A stretch of 50,607 nt of DNA from Clostridia bacterium (GCA_900766495.1 CAAFVM010000016.1:1-50607), one strand, 5' to 3'; counted from the stretch's first letter, positions 34,737-43,887 are shown. A program made the numbers and translations. The notes: generated by a model not told the origin, from the letters alone.

Positions 34737-35690
34737 ATGAATGAGATTTTACTTTCCGTTATAATTCCCTGCTACAATTCAGCGTATTTATTAAAGAAAA
34801 CATTGTCGCTATATGAGAAAGAAAATCTTCAATGGGTTGAGTTTATAATAGTCGACGATTGTTCGACTGATAATTCATGGTTAGAAATAAAAGAATTTTC
34901 GTTAAAAAGCAACTTAAATATAATTTTAAGTAAAAACGAAAAGAATATCGGACCGGGTGAAGCAAGGAACCACGGAATTTCTTTAGCGTCAGGCAGATAT
35001 ATAACGTTTTTGGATTCGGACGACCGTTTCATAAATTCTTTTTTTTATGAAATATTTCAATATGTACAACAAGGCGAAATTGACTGTTTGATTTTTGACT
35101 ATCTTATGCCCGATGATAAAAGAAAGAGTATTCTTATAAAAGAATATTCTCAAGGTGTTATTCCTTATACCGAAGCGTTCGTTTTTGTCAGAGGGGCAAC
35201 TTTTGGGAAAATTTATCGCAGTGAAATAATAAAGAGTAAAGGTATTAAATTTTTATCGTTAAAAAGAAACGAAGATATGCCTTTTACAAAGATTGCATTG
35301 TCGAATATGAGTAATGTATTATATATAAAAAAACCTTTATATTTTTACGAACAATTACCCTCGTCTCTTATGCATGATAAAAGTTTATTGAATGCCGAAA
35401 ACGCAATAAATGCTTGCTTATTTATAGATAAAAATACTGACGACTCGTTAAAACGCGAGAAAGAAGCCGTTTATGCGTTGGAATGTATTTATTCTGCTGC
35501 AATGACTTATTCTTTGTCGCTAAAACGCAAGCAGTGGAAAGAAAAAGTTTTTGAATTAGAGAAAATATATCCCGAATATTTAAATAATATATACGTGAAA
35601 AAATATCCCTTAAAGTATAAAACTATTTTAAAAATGATACACAGAAAAATGTATTGTTCTATAAAACTGATAAATAAATACTTCAGATAA
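34737..35690 (+). CDS. Glycosyltransferase family 2 (AT-rich segment)
   Basis: A 317-residue GT-A enzyme. VIIPCYNSAYLLKK, VDDCSTDNS and GEARNHGISLASG then FLDSDDRF are standard GT2 motifs, with the metal-binding DSDD near 96-99. The start at 34737 is the first one giving the family N-terminus; a longer frame from 34608 lies inside tagD and is rejected. No good SD site is seen. Base composition drops sharply from here to about 38.1 kb, as if this block has a different origin from the genes on either side. Donor and acceptor are unknown. Confidence 0.88.
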   Translation: MNEILLSVIIPCYNSAYLLKKTLSLYEKENLQWVEFIIVDDCSTDNSWLEIKEFSLKSNLNIILSKNEKNIGPGEARNHGISLASGRYITFLDSDDRFINSFFYEIFQYVQQGEIDCLIFDYLMPDDKRKSILIKEYSQGVIPYTEAFVFVRGATFGKIYRSEIIKSKGIKFLSLKRNEDMPFTKIALSNMSNVLYIKKPLYFYEQLPSSLMHDKSLLNAENAINACLFIDKNTDDSLKREKEAVYALECIYSAAMTYSLSLKRKQWKEKVFELEKIYPEYLNNIYVKKYPLKYKTILKMIHRKMYCSIKLINKYFR

Positions 35691-35708
35691 TGCGACGACC
35701 GAAAAACT

Positions 35709-36938
35709 ATGATTAATATCGTGCTTGTTTCGAATACGTGTTCGAACGACTATTATAAATATTTACAATCTGTAAAAATTAAAGATAAAATAAATCCGTC
35801 GCAAAAGTTTTTTGATTTGCTTGTAAACGGATTGAATTTTATTGACAAAGAAAATATAAAAATCACTTGTTTATCGGCGAGAAGCATCAGCCGAGACGAT
35901 TGTAAGTTAAAAAAATTAAAAGAAAATAAAGAGACCGTTAACGGAATCGAATATATATATCCGAAAGTAAAAAACAAAAAACTGATTAGAAATATCTGGA
36001 ATTATATAAACGGATACAATTTTGCAAAAAAAATAATAAAACAAAATAGAAAAGACGGTATTCAGACGATTTTTATTTTTGACGTTTTAAGTTACGATAT
36101 TGCCGCCGGAGCTGTGAAAGCCTGCAAAAAACAAGTTTTTACTTGCGGAATCATGACGGATATTCCGTCACAAATGTTTGCTATAGGAAAAGGGAAAAAA
36201 AGTATATTCGGCAACTTAAAATTGAAGTTGATGAATTCTTTGATAAATAAATTCGATTCTTATTGCTTTTTAACGGAATCGATGAATGTTATAAATACAA
36301 ACAATCGCCCGTTTACAGTAATTGAGGGAATTGTTCCTTATTGCGAAAAAGAACTAGTAAAAAAGGAAATCGTTTCAAATGTGGTGTTATATGCAGGCGG
36401 ATTATATGAAAAATTTGGTTTAAAAAGTTTAGTTGAAGCCTGTGAAAAAATCGAAGATAAACTGGACTTTGAATTGCATTTATACGGTGAAGGCAATTTA
36501 GTAGAGTATATTTGCAAAGAAGAAGCGAAGCACAAATCGATAAAGTATAAAGGAAGCGTAGGTTTGGAGGAAATTTTAAACCTTGAAAGTAATGCTAAAT
36601 TACTCGTAAATCCTCGCCCGGCGAAAGAAGAGTTTACCAAATTTTCGTTTCCGTCGAAAACTATGGAATACATGTCGAGCGGTCGTCCTTTAATAACGAC
36701 TAAACTAGGCGGAATTCCGGAAGAATATTATAAATACTGTTTTGTTTTTGATGAAGAAACGCCGCAACAAATGGCGGAAAAGTTATATTGCGTTTTAAAT
36801 ATGTCGGAAAAAGAACTTACCGAAATAGGTGAACGGGCATATAAGTTTGTTGGTAAAAATAAAAATAACAGGATTCAAGCAGAAAAATTATGGAAATTTG
36901 TAATAGCCGAAAGTCGGAAAAAACATCTTTCTTGTTAA
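35709..36938 (+). CDS. Glycosyltransferase family 4 (AT-rich segment)
   Basis: A 409-residue GT-B enzyme. The C-terminal half holds VVLYAGGLYEKFGLKSLVEAC, LHLYGEGNLVEYI and FPSKTMEYMSSGRPLITTK with GGIPEEY, the usual nucleotide-sugar site of GT4. The N-terminal acceptor domain is divergent. It is probably cytosolic and extends the lipid-linked repeat unit. It is AT-rich like its neighbours. The end of the gene overlaps the next frame by up to 49 bases if the first ATG of that gene is used. Confidence 0.86.
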   Translation: MINIVLVSNTCSNDYYKYLQSVKIKDKINPSQKFFDLLVNGLNFIDKENIKITCLSARSISRDDCKLKKLKENKETVNGIEYIYPKVKNKKLIRNIWNYINGYNFAKKIIKQNRKDGIQTIFIFDVLSYDIAAGAVKACKKQVFTCGIMTDIPSQMFAIGKGKKSIFGNLKLKLMNSLINKFDSYCFLTESMNVINTNNRPFTVIEGIVPYCEKELVKKEIVSNVVLYAGGLYEKFGLKSLVEACEKIEDKLDFELHLYGEGNLVEYICKEEAKHKSIKYKGSVGLEEILNLESNAKLLVNPRPAKEEFTKFSFPSKTMEYMSSGRPLITTKLGGIPEEYYKYCFVFDEETPQQMAEKLYCVLNMSEKELTEIGERAYKFVGKNKNNRIQAEKLWKFVIAESRKKHLSC

Positions 36939-38149
36939 AAATCGTAATAGTATTGGCATTGTTTGTTAATGAAGATATTTTGGTTTTCGGAACATTAGGC
37001 GATGCCTATCTTATTGGTTTCAGATATTTTGTTCAGTTTGCATTATTTGTCGTGTTGATGTTACGGGCAATTATGTTAGACAGAATAAAAATAGACAGGG
37101 CTTCATGGTTTTTATTCATGATGGCGTTGTTATTGATGTGTAGCTTGATTATTAATGCAGATTTTCGCAATGGTTATTTTGTTCTTATACTAATATTGTC
37201 AATAAGCTTTTTATTGCTTAAAGTTGCGTCGTTTAATGCTATTATGGACGTTTTTTTCAATGTTATGACGTTCATTAGTTTTTATTCTTTAGTTGTTTTT
37301 ACAATAACAAAAATTGATTCTTCTTGGTTATCTTCATTTCCGATAATAAAGAATATTGCCGATAATGAATTCTATTTTGTTTTATTTACAAACGTTCCGT
37401 TAAATCATGGGGGATTATTAAGAAACTACGGTCCGTTCAGAGAACCTGGTGTTTTTCAAATGTTCATAATAATAGCGCTTATTTATGGGCTTTTTATAAA
37501 GAAACAAAAAAGTCTGCCTAAAATTATGGCGAATTTTTTAGCTATAATAACAACTTTTTCAACTACCGGGTATATAGTTGCCGGAATAGTTGTTTTAGCT
37601 TTATTATTTGATTTTGAAAAAGAAAACAGAAAAGTAAAGTATACTACGATATTGGTGTTGTTTTGTATAATTTTATATATGGCTTTGTTTACCGATTTAT
37701 TATACAGAGAGGATTATGGTTCTGTTTTCGGAAAACTGTGGAATAGGGACAGCTTGTCGTTTAATGCGCGTTGGGGCTCGGTTATTCTGAATTTAAGAAT
37801 GTTTAAACAGGCTCCTTTTTTCGGCAAAGGTATAACTTACGTTGATACGAATTTTCCGTTGTTGGCTTTTGAAGAATTTGAATATTACATAAACGATAAT
37901 ACAAACACATTATTGATTCAGCTTTCTATGTTCGGAATATTATATGTATTAATGTATCTTATCGGATTTGTTATCACTGTTTTTTATAACTACAGAACAA
38001 ATATTTTTTGTAAATTGCTTATTCTGGCAAGTTTACTGGTTATGTTAGTCGGAGAAAATTTAACCTATTCTATTTTATTATCGGTTTTTATTTTTGCCGG
38101 AGTTGTTGAGTGGAGTGCACGTATACCGTATTATGGATTCTATTGTTGA
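36890..38149 (+). CDS. Polysaccharide polymerase, Wzy-like
   Basis: A 419-residue polytopic membrane protein with about ten to eleven hydrophobic segments and a large extracytoplasmic loop near 150-190 containing RNYGPFREPGVFQ, a motif shared by many O-antigen polymerases. Wzy joins lipid-linked repeat units on the outer face of the membrane. The ATG at 36890 overlaps the upstream gene by 49 bases; an in-frame TTG at 36932 would reduce this to 7 bases. The gene is strongly AT-rich, as usual for wzy. The call rests on topology, the loop motif and context. Confidence 0.82.
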   Translation: MEICNSRKSEKTSFLLKIVIVLALFVNEDILVFGTLGDAYLIGFRYFVQFALFVVLMLRAIMLDRIKIDRASWFLFMMALLLMCSLIINADFRNGYFVLILILSISFLLLKVASFNAIMDVFFNVMTFISFYSLVVFTITKIDSSWLSSFPIIKNIADNEFYFVLFTNVPLNHGGLLRNYGPFREPGVFQMFIIIALIYGLFIKKQKSLPKIMANFLAIITTFSTTGYIVAGIVVLALLFDFEKENRKVKYTTILVLFCIILYMALFTDLLYREDYGSVFGKLWNRDSLSFNARWGSVILNLRMFKQAPFFGKGITYVDTNFPLLAFEEFEYYINDNTNTLLIQLSMFGILYVLMYLIGFVITVFYNYRTNIFCKLLILASLLVMLVGENLTYSILLSVFIFAGVVEWSARIPYYGFYC

Positions 38150-39353
38150 AATAAATTTAGGTAATTTTGGCAGTACCGGAACAATAATGTGTAGTTTGTC
38201 GGATATGGCAGAACAAAACTCTATAAAAACGTGGAAAGCATATCCTCTTTCAAGAAATAAAAAAAAGAATGTAGAGCAAAACGATTATGTGCTTTGTTCA
38301 AATATAGAAGAACGGATTTTTCAAAAAGTTGCGTATTATTTCGGATTGTCGGATAGACTGGCTTTTTTTAAAACAAAAAGATTTTGTAAATTCTTAAAAA
38401 AAGAAAATGTTAAAGTTCTTCATTTGCACAATTTGCACGGGAGTTATATAAATCTGCCCGTATTGTTTAATTACATAAAAAAGAATAACGTAAAAGTTAT
38501 TTGGACTTTGCACGATTGTTGGGCTTTTACCGGGCATTGTCCGCATTTTACTGTAGAAAGATGCGAAAAATGGAAAACGGGTTGTTATAACTGCCCTAAA
38601 TATAAAGAATATCCGCACAGCTTTTTCGACGATTCGAAAAAAATGTATAAGTTGAAAAAAAAGTGGTTTACGGGTGTGAAAGATTTAACTATAGTAACTC
38701 CGTCGAACTGGCTTGCCGAGCTTGTAAAGCAGTCGTTTTTAAAAGATTACCCTGTAAAAGTTATACATAACGGCATAGATTTATCGGTATTCAAACCGAC
38801 AATCGGCGAATTTAAGCAGAAATACGGAATACCCGAAGATAAATTTGTTTTGTTGGGAGTTGCTTTCGGTTGGGGAATGCGTAAAGGCTTGGACGTTTTT
38901 ATAGAGTTGCAAAAACGGTTGGAAAAGGCAAAATATCAAATCGTGTTGGTGGGGACCGACGACGAAACGGACAAGCAGTTGCCACCGGAAATTATTTCCG
39001 TGCACAGAACGCAGAATCAAACCGAGCTTGCGCAAATATATACCGCCGCGGATTTGTTCGTTAACCCGACGAGAGAAGAGGTTTTAGGCTTGGTTAATAT
39101 AGAGGCGAACGCATGCGGCACTCCCGTAATAACGTTTAAAACCGGAGGAAGCCCCGAATGTATAAGCGAGAAATCGGGCGCCGTGGTCGATTGCGATAAT
39201 ATTGATTTGTTAGAAAAAGAAATTCGGCGCATATGCGAAACCATGCCGTTTAAAAAAGAAGATTGCATCGAGCAGGCGAAACGTTTCGATATGAACCAAA
39301 GATTTGAAGAATATATCGAGTTATATAAGGATAAATGCAGGCAAACAAAGTAG
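38133..39353 (+). CDS. Glycosyltransferase family 4
   Basis: A 406-residue GT-B enzyme. The N-terminal domain has NFGSTGTIM and LHLHNLHGSYINL followed by WTLHDCWAFTGHCPHF, a pattern found in colanic-acid-type (WcaC-like) transferases. The donor domain shows AFGWGMRKGLDVFIEL and EEVLGLVNIEANACGTPVI then FKTGGSPECI. ATG 38133 overlaps the polymerase gene by 17 bases. Four cysteines around 155-172 (CPHFTVERCEKWKTGC, then NCP) could bind a metal. Base composition rises back toward the window average within this gene, so a boundary of the AT-rich block lies in or near it. Confidence 0.88.
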   Translation: MDSIVEINLGNFGSTGTIMCSLSDMAEQNSIKTWKAYPLSRNKKKNVEQNDYVLCSNIEERIFQKVAYYFGLSDRLAFFKTKRFCKFLKKENVKVLHLHNLHGSYINLPVLFNYIKKNNVKVIWTLHDCWAFTGHCPHFTVERCEKWKTGCYNCPKYKEYPHSFFDDSKKMYKLKKKWFTGVKDLTIVTPSNWLAELVKQSFLKDYPVKVIHNGIDLSVFKPTIGEFKQKYGIPEDKFVLLGVAFGWGMRKGLDVFIELQKRLEKAKYQIVLVGTDDETDKQLPPEIISVHRTQNQTELAQIYTAADLFVNPTREEVLGLVNIEANACGTPVITFKTGGSPECISEKSGAVVDCDNIDLLEKEIRRICETMPFKKEDCIEQAKRFDMNQRFEEYIELYKDKCRQTK

Positions 39354-40636
39354 TAAAAAATGCGTCGTGGATAATCGTATGCAAAATAATACAATCGGCG
39401 TTAGGTCTTGTCGTGACGATGTTGTCCGCAAGGTTTTTAGGTCCGTCGGGATACGGTTTAATAAATTATGCGGCGTCGATAGTGGCGTTCATCGCTCCTG
39501 TAATGTATTTAGGGTTTAACTCGGTTATAGTTCAGGAACTTATTAAAAATCCCGAATCCGAGGGGCAAACTCTCGGAACGGCTATATGTTCAAGTTTTAT
39601 TGCCAGTTTTTTTTGCGTCGCCGGGGTTGCCGCTTTTGTTTTTATTGCGAATAACGGTGAAACAGATACTTTAATTGTTTGCGCGCTGTATAGCTCGCTG
39701 CTTATATTTCAGGCGCTGGAACTTATAGTTTACTGGTTTCAGTCCAAATTGTTGTCTAAATATTCTTCAATCGTATCGCTTATAGCGTATATTGTCGTTT
39801 CCGCATATAAAATATATTTGCTTGCTACGGCTAAAAGCGTTTATTGGTTTGCGGTTTCTAATTCTTTGGATTATTTGTTGATTGCCGGGTTGTCGTTTTT
39901 GTTTTACCGTAAACTTGGCGGGCAAAAGCTTTCGTTTTCGAAACAGGCGTTTTGCAGAATGTTTCAAAGCAGCAAATATTATATTTTGGCAAATATGATG
40001 GTTGCCGTTTTTGCCCAAACCGACCGAATAATGTTAAAACTTATGATTGATGATTCGGCCACGGGATATTACTCGGCTGCCGTTACCTGCGCCGGTATGA
40101 CGAATTTTGTATTTGCCGCAATAATCGATTCGTTTCGTCCTCTTATTTTCGACAATAAGAAAAATGACTCTGTTCAATATGAAAAAAATATGACAAGCTT
40201 ATACAGCGTTATTATATATCTTTCGCTGTTGCAGTGCGTTGCAATGACGGCGTTTGCGGGCTTGATAATTAAAATATTATATGGCGAGGCATACGCTCAA
40301 TCCGCCGTCGCTTTAAGAATAATCGTTTGGTATACTACGTTTTCGTATTTAGGGGCTGTAAGAAATATCTGGCTTTTGGCGGAAGAAAAACAGAAGTATT
40401 TGCTTTGGATAAATTTACTTGGCGCCGTTGCGAATATCGGGCTGAATTTTGCATTGATATCGGTTATGGGAATAAACGGGGCTGCGCTCGCTTCGCTTAT
40501 CACTCAATTTTTCACAAACGTCATAATCGGATTTATTTTGAAACCTATAAGACGAAGCAATTATTTAATGATAAAAGCGCTTAATCCGAAAGGCGTAATA
40601 AAATCGCTGAAATTTGCGTTAAAAAAGGACAAATAG
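39335..40636 (+). CDS. Polysaccharide flippase, Wzx-like
   Basis: A 433-residue membrane protein with twelve or more hydrophobic segments of the polysaccharide biosynthesis (RfbX/Wzx, MOP superfamily) type. The N-terminus has SARFLGPSGYGLINYA, a family hallmark, and TDRIMLKLMIDDSATGYYSAA begins the second half. Wzx moves the finished undecaprenyl-PP-linked unit across the membrane for Wzy. It overlaps the preceding gene by 19 bases, and the LicD gene follows with no gap. A Wzz/Wzc-type chain-length protein is not encoded nearby. Confidence 0.92.
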   Translation: MQANKVVKNASWIIVCKIIQSALGLVVTMLSARFLGPSGYGLINYAASIVAFIAPVMYLGFNSVIVQELIKNPESEGQTLGTAICSSFIASFFCVAGVAAFVFIANNGETDTLIVCALYSSLLIFQALELIVYWFQSKLLSKYSSIVSLIAYIVVSAYKIYLLATAKSVYWFAVSNSLDYLLIAGLSFLFYRKLGGQKLSFSKQAFCRMFQSSKYYILANMMVAVFAQTDRIMLKLMIDDSATGYYSAAVTCAGMTNFVFAAIIDSFRPLIFDNKKNDSVQYEKNMTSLYSVIIYLSLLQCVAMTAFAGLIIKILYGEAYAQSAVALRIIVWYTTFSYLGAVRNIWLLAEEKQKYLLWINLLGAVANIGLNFALISVMGINGAALASLITQFFTNVIIGFILKPIRRSNYLMIKALNPKGVIKSLKFALKKDK

Positions 40637-41437
40637 ATGAAAGAAATAGGCGTTGAAGATTTAAAACGCATACAGTTGGAAATATTAAGCGTCGTAGCCG
40701 AATTTTGCGAAAAAAACGGAATACGTTATTGGATTGATAACGGGACTTTGTTAGGCGCCGTTCGGCATGGCGGGTACATTCCGTGGGACGACGACATAGA
40801 CGTTGGAATGTTGCGCGAAGATTACGATAAATTTTCAGAAGCGTTCAATAAAGCAAACGAAAAATATAAGTTTGTGTGTTACGAAAACCGCAGGGATTTT
40901 TATTTGCCGCACGGTAAGGTGTGCGATAGTTCTACCGTTTTATACGAACCCGACGAAAACGGATATAAACTTTCGGTTAATATAGATATTTTTGTATACG
41001 ACAACGCCCCCGACGACGATGAAGAGTTGAAAAAAATGTACGACGAAAGGGATAGTTTGCGCAGAATACATTCTATTCAAAATCAAAAAGTGAAAAAGCG
41101 CGGCAGTGCCGTGAACAATATGTTGCGTGTAGTGCGCCGCGCGTTTTATCGTGCTTTTTATTCTAAAAATTCTATTGAAAAGATGATTGCAAATTCTAAA
41201 AAATATGCAAACGCGACTACTTCGCGGGTGGGAAATTTTACGTCGTTTTCCCGTATCGCGTGCGATAAACGCGTATTTAATGATTTTATCGATTTGTATT
41301 TTGAGGGAAAAACGTTTAAAGCGCCTGCGGGATACGACGAATGGCTTAAATGTTTTTACGGCGATTATATGCAACTGCCTCCGATTGAGAAACGCGTTTC
41401 TCACCATTCGTTTAAAGCGTTTTTCTGTGAAGAATAG
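40637..41437 (+). CDS. LicD-family phosphotransferase (module 2)
   Basis: A 266-residue LicD protein, a paralogue of the one at 33499. The core is YWIDNGTLLGAVRHGG then IPWDDDIDVG with Asp51-53. Near the end it has LKCFYGDYMQLPPIEKRVSHH. It begins directly after the flippase stop and precedes four genes for nucleotidyl transfer and small-molecule chemistry (41494-43867). This suggests it transfers a different CDP-activated group from the first LicD. The group itself is unknown. Confidence 0.9.
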   Translation: MKEIGVEDLKRIQLEILSVVAEFCEKNGIRYWIDNGTLLGAVRHGGYIPWDDDIDVGMLREDYDKFSEAFNKANEKYKFVCYENRRDFYLPHGKVCDSSTVLYEPDENGYKLSVNIDIFVYDNAPDDDEELKKMYDERDSLRRIHSIQNQKVKKRGSAVNNMLRVVRRAFYRAFYSKNSIEKMIANSKKYANATTSRVGNFTSFSRIACDKRVFNDFIDLYFEGKTFKAPAGYDEWLKCFYGDYMQLPPIEKRVSHHSFKAFFCEE

Positions 41438-41493
41438 AGGAAAAGACAGTGTTATTAAAATAACTGAATCTGTAATTACTATATGGCGAAAAA

Positions 41494-42096
41494 ATGACTG
41501 ACTACATATTCCTTTTTGATTTGGATTCGACTGTAACTAAAAAAGAAATTTTGCCTATGATTGCCGAAAGAATAGAAAAGCAGGAAGAAATGAATAGACT
41601 TACCGAATCTGCGATGCTCGGCGAAATTCCGTATAAAACAAGTTTTTTAAACAGGGTTGACATTTTAAAAGATATAAACGTTTCGGTTGTGAATAAACTT
41701 GTAGAAGAAATTCCTCTTAACGAACATATCGCGCAGTTTATAACCGAAAACAGAGAACGTTGCTTTATTGTAACGGGGAATCTTGACGTTTGGATAAGCG
41801 GACTTATGAAAAAATTAGATATCGAAAACCACGTCTGCTGTTCCGAGGCAAGAGTCGTTGATAACAAAATTGCCGGTGTAATCAACGTTATAGATAAGGA
41901 AATCGTTGCTCGGCAATTTAATCGCCCGTTTGTGGTTATAGGCGATGGCGATAACGATTCTGGAATGGCGAAACAAGCCGACATAGCTATCGGATTCGGC
42001 GGCATAAGAAAAATTGCCCCGTCTTTAATACGCAATATCGATTTTGCTTTTTACGACGATTATCGCTGCGCTGAATTTTTAAAATCGTTACTTTAA
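41494..42096 (+). CDS. HAD-superfamily phosphatase, SerB-like (module 2)
   Basis: A 200-residue HAD hydrolase. Motif I is FDLDST with Asp9 and Asp11, motif II is the VTGN segment, and motif IV is VIGDGDNDSGMA with Asp151 and Asp155. The overall shape follows phosphoserine phosphatase with a small C1 cap. It may dephosphorylate an intermediate in the pathway that feeds the second LicD, or work as a proofreading phosphatase. It is followed after 9 bases by the nucleotidyltransferase. The substrate is not known. Confidence 0.82.
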   Translation: MTDYIFLFDLDSTVTKKEILPMIAERIEKQEEMNRLTESAMLGEIPYKTSFLNRVDILKDINVSVVNKLVEEIPLNEHIAQFITENRERCFIVTGNLDVWISGLMKKLDIENHVCCSEARVVDNKIAGVINVIDKEIVARQFNRPFVVIGDGDNDSGMAKQADIAIGFGGIRKIAPSLIRNIDFAFYDDYRCAEFLKSLL

Positions 42097-42105
42097 GGTG
42101 TTTAT

Positions 42106-42750
42106 ATGTTTACCGAAAAGAATACTACGGTTATTATTTGCGCTGCGGGAATGGGAACAAGGCTTGGTATAGGCACGACAAAAGCCCTCGTGTCCGTAGA
42201 AAACAAGCCGCTTATTATACGATTGCTCGAACAGCTTGACGATTACGACGACGTCAGAATAGCCGTAGGTTTTCAGGCGGAAAAATTAATAGAGAAAGTT
42301 AACGCATACAGAAAAGACGTTTTGTTCGCTTTCAATTACGAATATGAAACTACGGGACCTGCGGCAAGCGTAAGTAAAGCGCTTTTGCAGACGAGAGAAA
42401 ACGTTCTTTTAATAGACGGAGATTTACTTGTTTGTCCCGAGGATTTTAAAAAATTTTTGGCGTTTGACGACGAATGCGTATGCGTTACGGAAAATAGCTC
42501 CTGCGAGCCTATATGGGTTGATATAAAAAACGATAAAGCGACGGGATTTTTAAAAACAAAGACCGCTTACGAGTGGGCGGGTATTGCAAAAATGAAAAGC
42601 TGTAAGTTATCGGAATGCAACTCGTTTGTTTATGAAATGATTAAGCCTCTGTTACCGATTAAAAAGTTTGAAATTCGCGTAAAAGACATAGACACGGCGG
42701 AAGACTATGAGAAAGCCGAAAAATGGTTAAAAAATAAATATACGGACTAA
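42106..42750 (+). CDS. LicC-like nucleotidyltransferase (module 2)
   Basis: A 214-residue GT-A-fold nucleotidyltransferase. The nucleotide-binding ICAAGMGTRLGIGTTKAL lies at 11-28 with Arg19 and Lys26, and the metal-binding LLIDGDLLV near 101-109. Size and motifs match the short, single-domain LicC/IspD-like or MobA-like group that makes CDP- or NDP-activated small molecules rather than large sugar pyrophosphorylases. With LicD and a second cytidylyltransferase beside it, an activated phospho-alcohol or phospho-sugar is likely. No choline kinase or choline transporter is present, so a plain phosphocholine pathway is not supported. Confidence 0.83.
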   Translation: MFTEKNTTVIICAAGMGTRLGIGTTKALVSVENKPLIIRLLEQLDDYDDVRIAVGFQAEKLIEKVNAYRKDVLFAFNYEYETTGPAASVSKALLQTRENVLLIDGDLLVCPEDFKKFLAFDDECVCVTENSSCEPIWVDIKNDKATGFLKTKTAYEWAGIAKMKSCKLSECNSFVYEMIKPLLPIKKFEIRVKDIDTAEDYEKAEKWLKNKYTD

Positions 42751-42753
42751 AAA

Positions 42754-43467
42754 ATGGAAAATAAAGAAAATTTAGTTATAGGCGTTTTAGGAGGAATGGG
42801 AACTTATGCCACGATTAACTTATTTAAGCAATATGCCGCTGTTTTTCCTGCCGAAAAAGAATGGGAACGTCCGCGGCTCATAATCGATAACCGTTGCACT
42901 ATGCCGAGTAGAGTAAGGGCGTTTCTTTACAATGAAAACGTGGATGAGTTGGTTTCGCAAATGGCGGAATCTATCGGTTTATTAATGAACGCAGGCGGTG
43001 AACACGTAAAGATTTTATTAGCCTGTAATACGTCGCATCTGTTTCTGAATGCGGTTTTTGAAAAATTGCCTACGGCAAAATCTCGAATAGTTAATATTAT
43101 CGAGGAGTGTTCGTTGAAGATAAAAAACGATAATATTTCCGAGGTGTATTTGCTTGCATCGGAGGGGACTATCGAATCTGGGATTTACCAAAAATATTTA
43201 AACGAATACGGGATAAAATGTCTTGTTCCCGAAAAATGGGAATATGCGAAAATAAGAACGTGTATCGAGGCCGTAAAACAGAATACTTTTACCGAAGAAG
43301 TCGAAAACGTTTTTATCGAATTGGTTAATAGAAATAAAAATTGCATACTCGGTTGCACGGAACTTCCCGTTTTATACGATTTATATAAGAGTAGAATAAA
43401 AAGCAATACATACGACCCGTGTCTGATTGCTCTTGAAAAAATAAAAAAGGAATATTATAGTGAGTAA
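42754..43467 (+). CDS. Asp/Glu racemase-superfamily protein (module 2)
   Basis: A 237-residue member of the aspartate/glutamate racemase family. GVLGGMGTYAT opens the protein; both catalytic cysteines are kept, Cys91 in LACNTSH and Cys201 in LGCTELPV. Two cysteines are required for cofactor-independent racemisation, so an active D-Asp or D-Glu (or related acid) racemase is expected. The gene is embedded in the glycan locus between two nucleotidyltransferase genes and overlaps the next by eight bases, so it is probably dedicated to glycan decoration rather than to peptidoglycan. The product and target are not known. Confidence 0.85.
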   Translation: MENKENLVIGVLGGMGTYATINLFKQYAAVFPAEKEWERPRLIIDNRCTMPSRVRAFLYNENVDELVSQMAESIGLLMNAGGEHVKILLACNTSHLFLNAVFEKLPTAKSRIVNIIEECSLKIKNDNISEVYLLASEGTIESGIYQKYLNEYGIKCLVPEKWEYAKIRTCIEAVKQNTFTEEVENVFIELVNRNKNCILGCTELPVLYDLYKSRIKSNTYDPCLIALEKIKKEYYSE

Positions 43468-43867
43468 AATAATTACGTTCGGCGTTTACGATTTTTTTCA
43501 TATAGGGCATTTGCGTCTGTTTAAGCAATGCAAACAATATGCCGATTATTTGATTGTTGCCGTTCAGAACGGCGATTATATAAAAAAGTTTAAGCCCGAC
43601 GCTAAAGTTCTTTATTCCACCGAAGAAAGAATAGAGATGGTTGAAGCATTAAAGATAGTGGACGAGGTTATAGTATACGACGCGGTATCTGCCGAAACTC
43701 TTGAAAAAATAGATTTCGATATACTTGCGCTTGGCGAAGACCATGTGAGCGAACGTTTTTTATCTGCGGCAAAATGGTGTGAGGAACATGGGAAAAGGGT
43801 TGTCAGGTTAAAAAGAACCCAAGGCATATGTTCGTCCGATATAAAGAACAGGCTTTTGGGCGTTTAA
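43460..43867 (+). CDS. TagD-like cytidylyltransferase (module 2)
   Basis: A 135-residue cytidylyltransferase with GVYDFFHIGHLRLFKQC (HxGH at 14-17) and the terminal RTQGICSSDIK. Similar proteins make CDP-glycerol, CDP-ethanolamine and related molecules. The motif differences from the first copy (RTQGICSS rather than RTPEISTT) hint at another substrate. It starts with GTG inside the end of the racemase gene, with AAGGA ten bases upstream, so the two are translationally coupled. It closes the second LicD module. Confidence 0.86.
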   Translation: MSKIITFGVYDFFHIGHLRLFKQCKQYADYLIVAVQNGDYIKKFKPDAKVLYSTEERIEMVEALKIVDEVIVYDAVSAETLEKIDFDILALGEDHVSERFLSAAKWCEEHGKRVVRLKRTQGICSSDIKNRLLGV

Positions 43868-43887
43868 AAATTTAAGGAGCGATTGTT

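Noticed and set aside
42106..42750. Phosphocholine pathway (licABC) assignment for the second LicD module
   Set aside because: No choline kinase or choline permease gene is present, and a racemase and HAD phosphatase are not part of that pathway.
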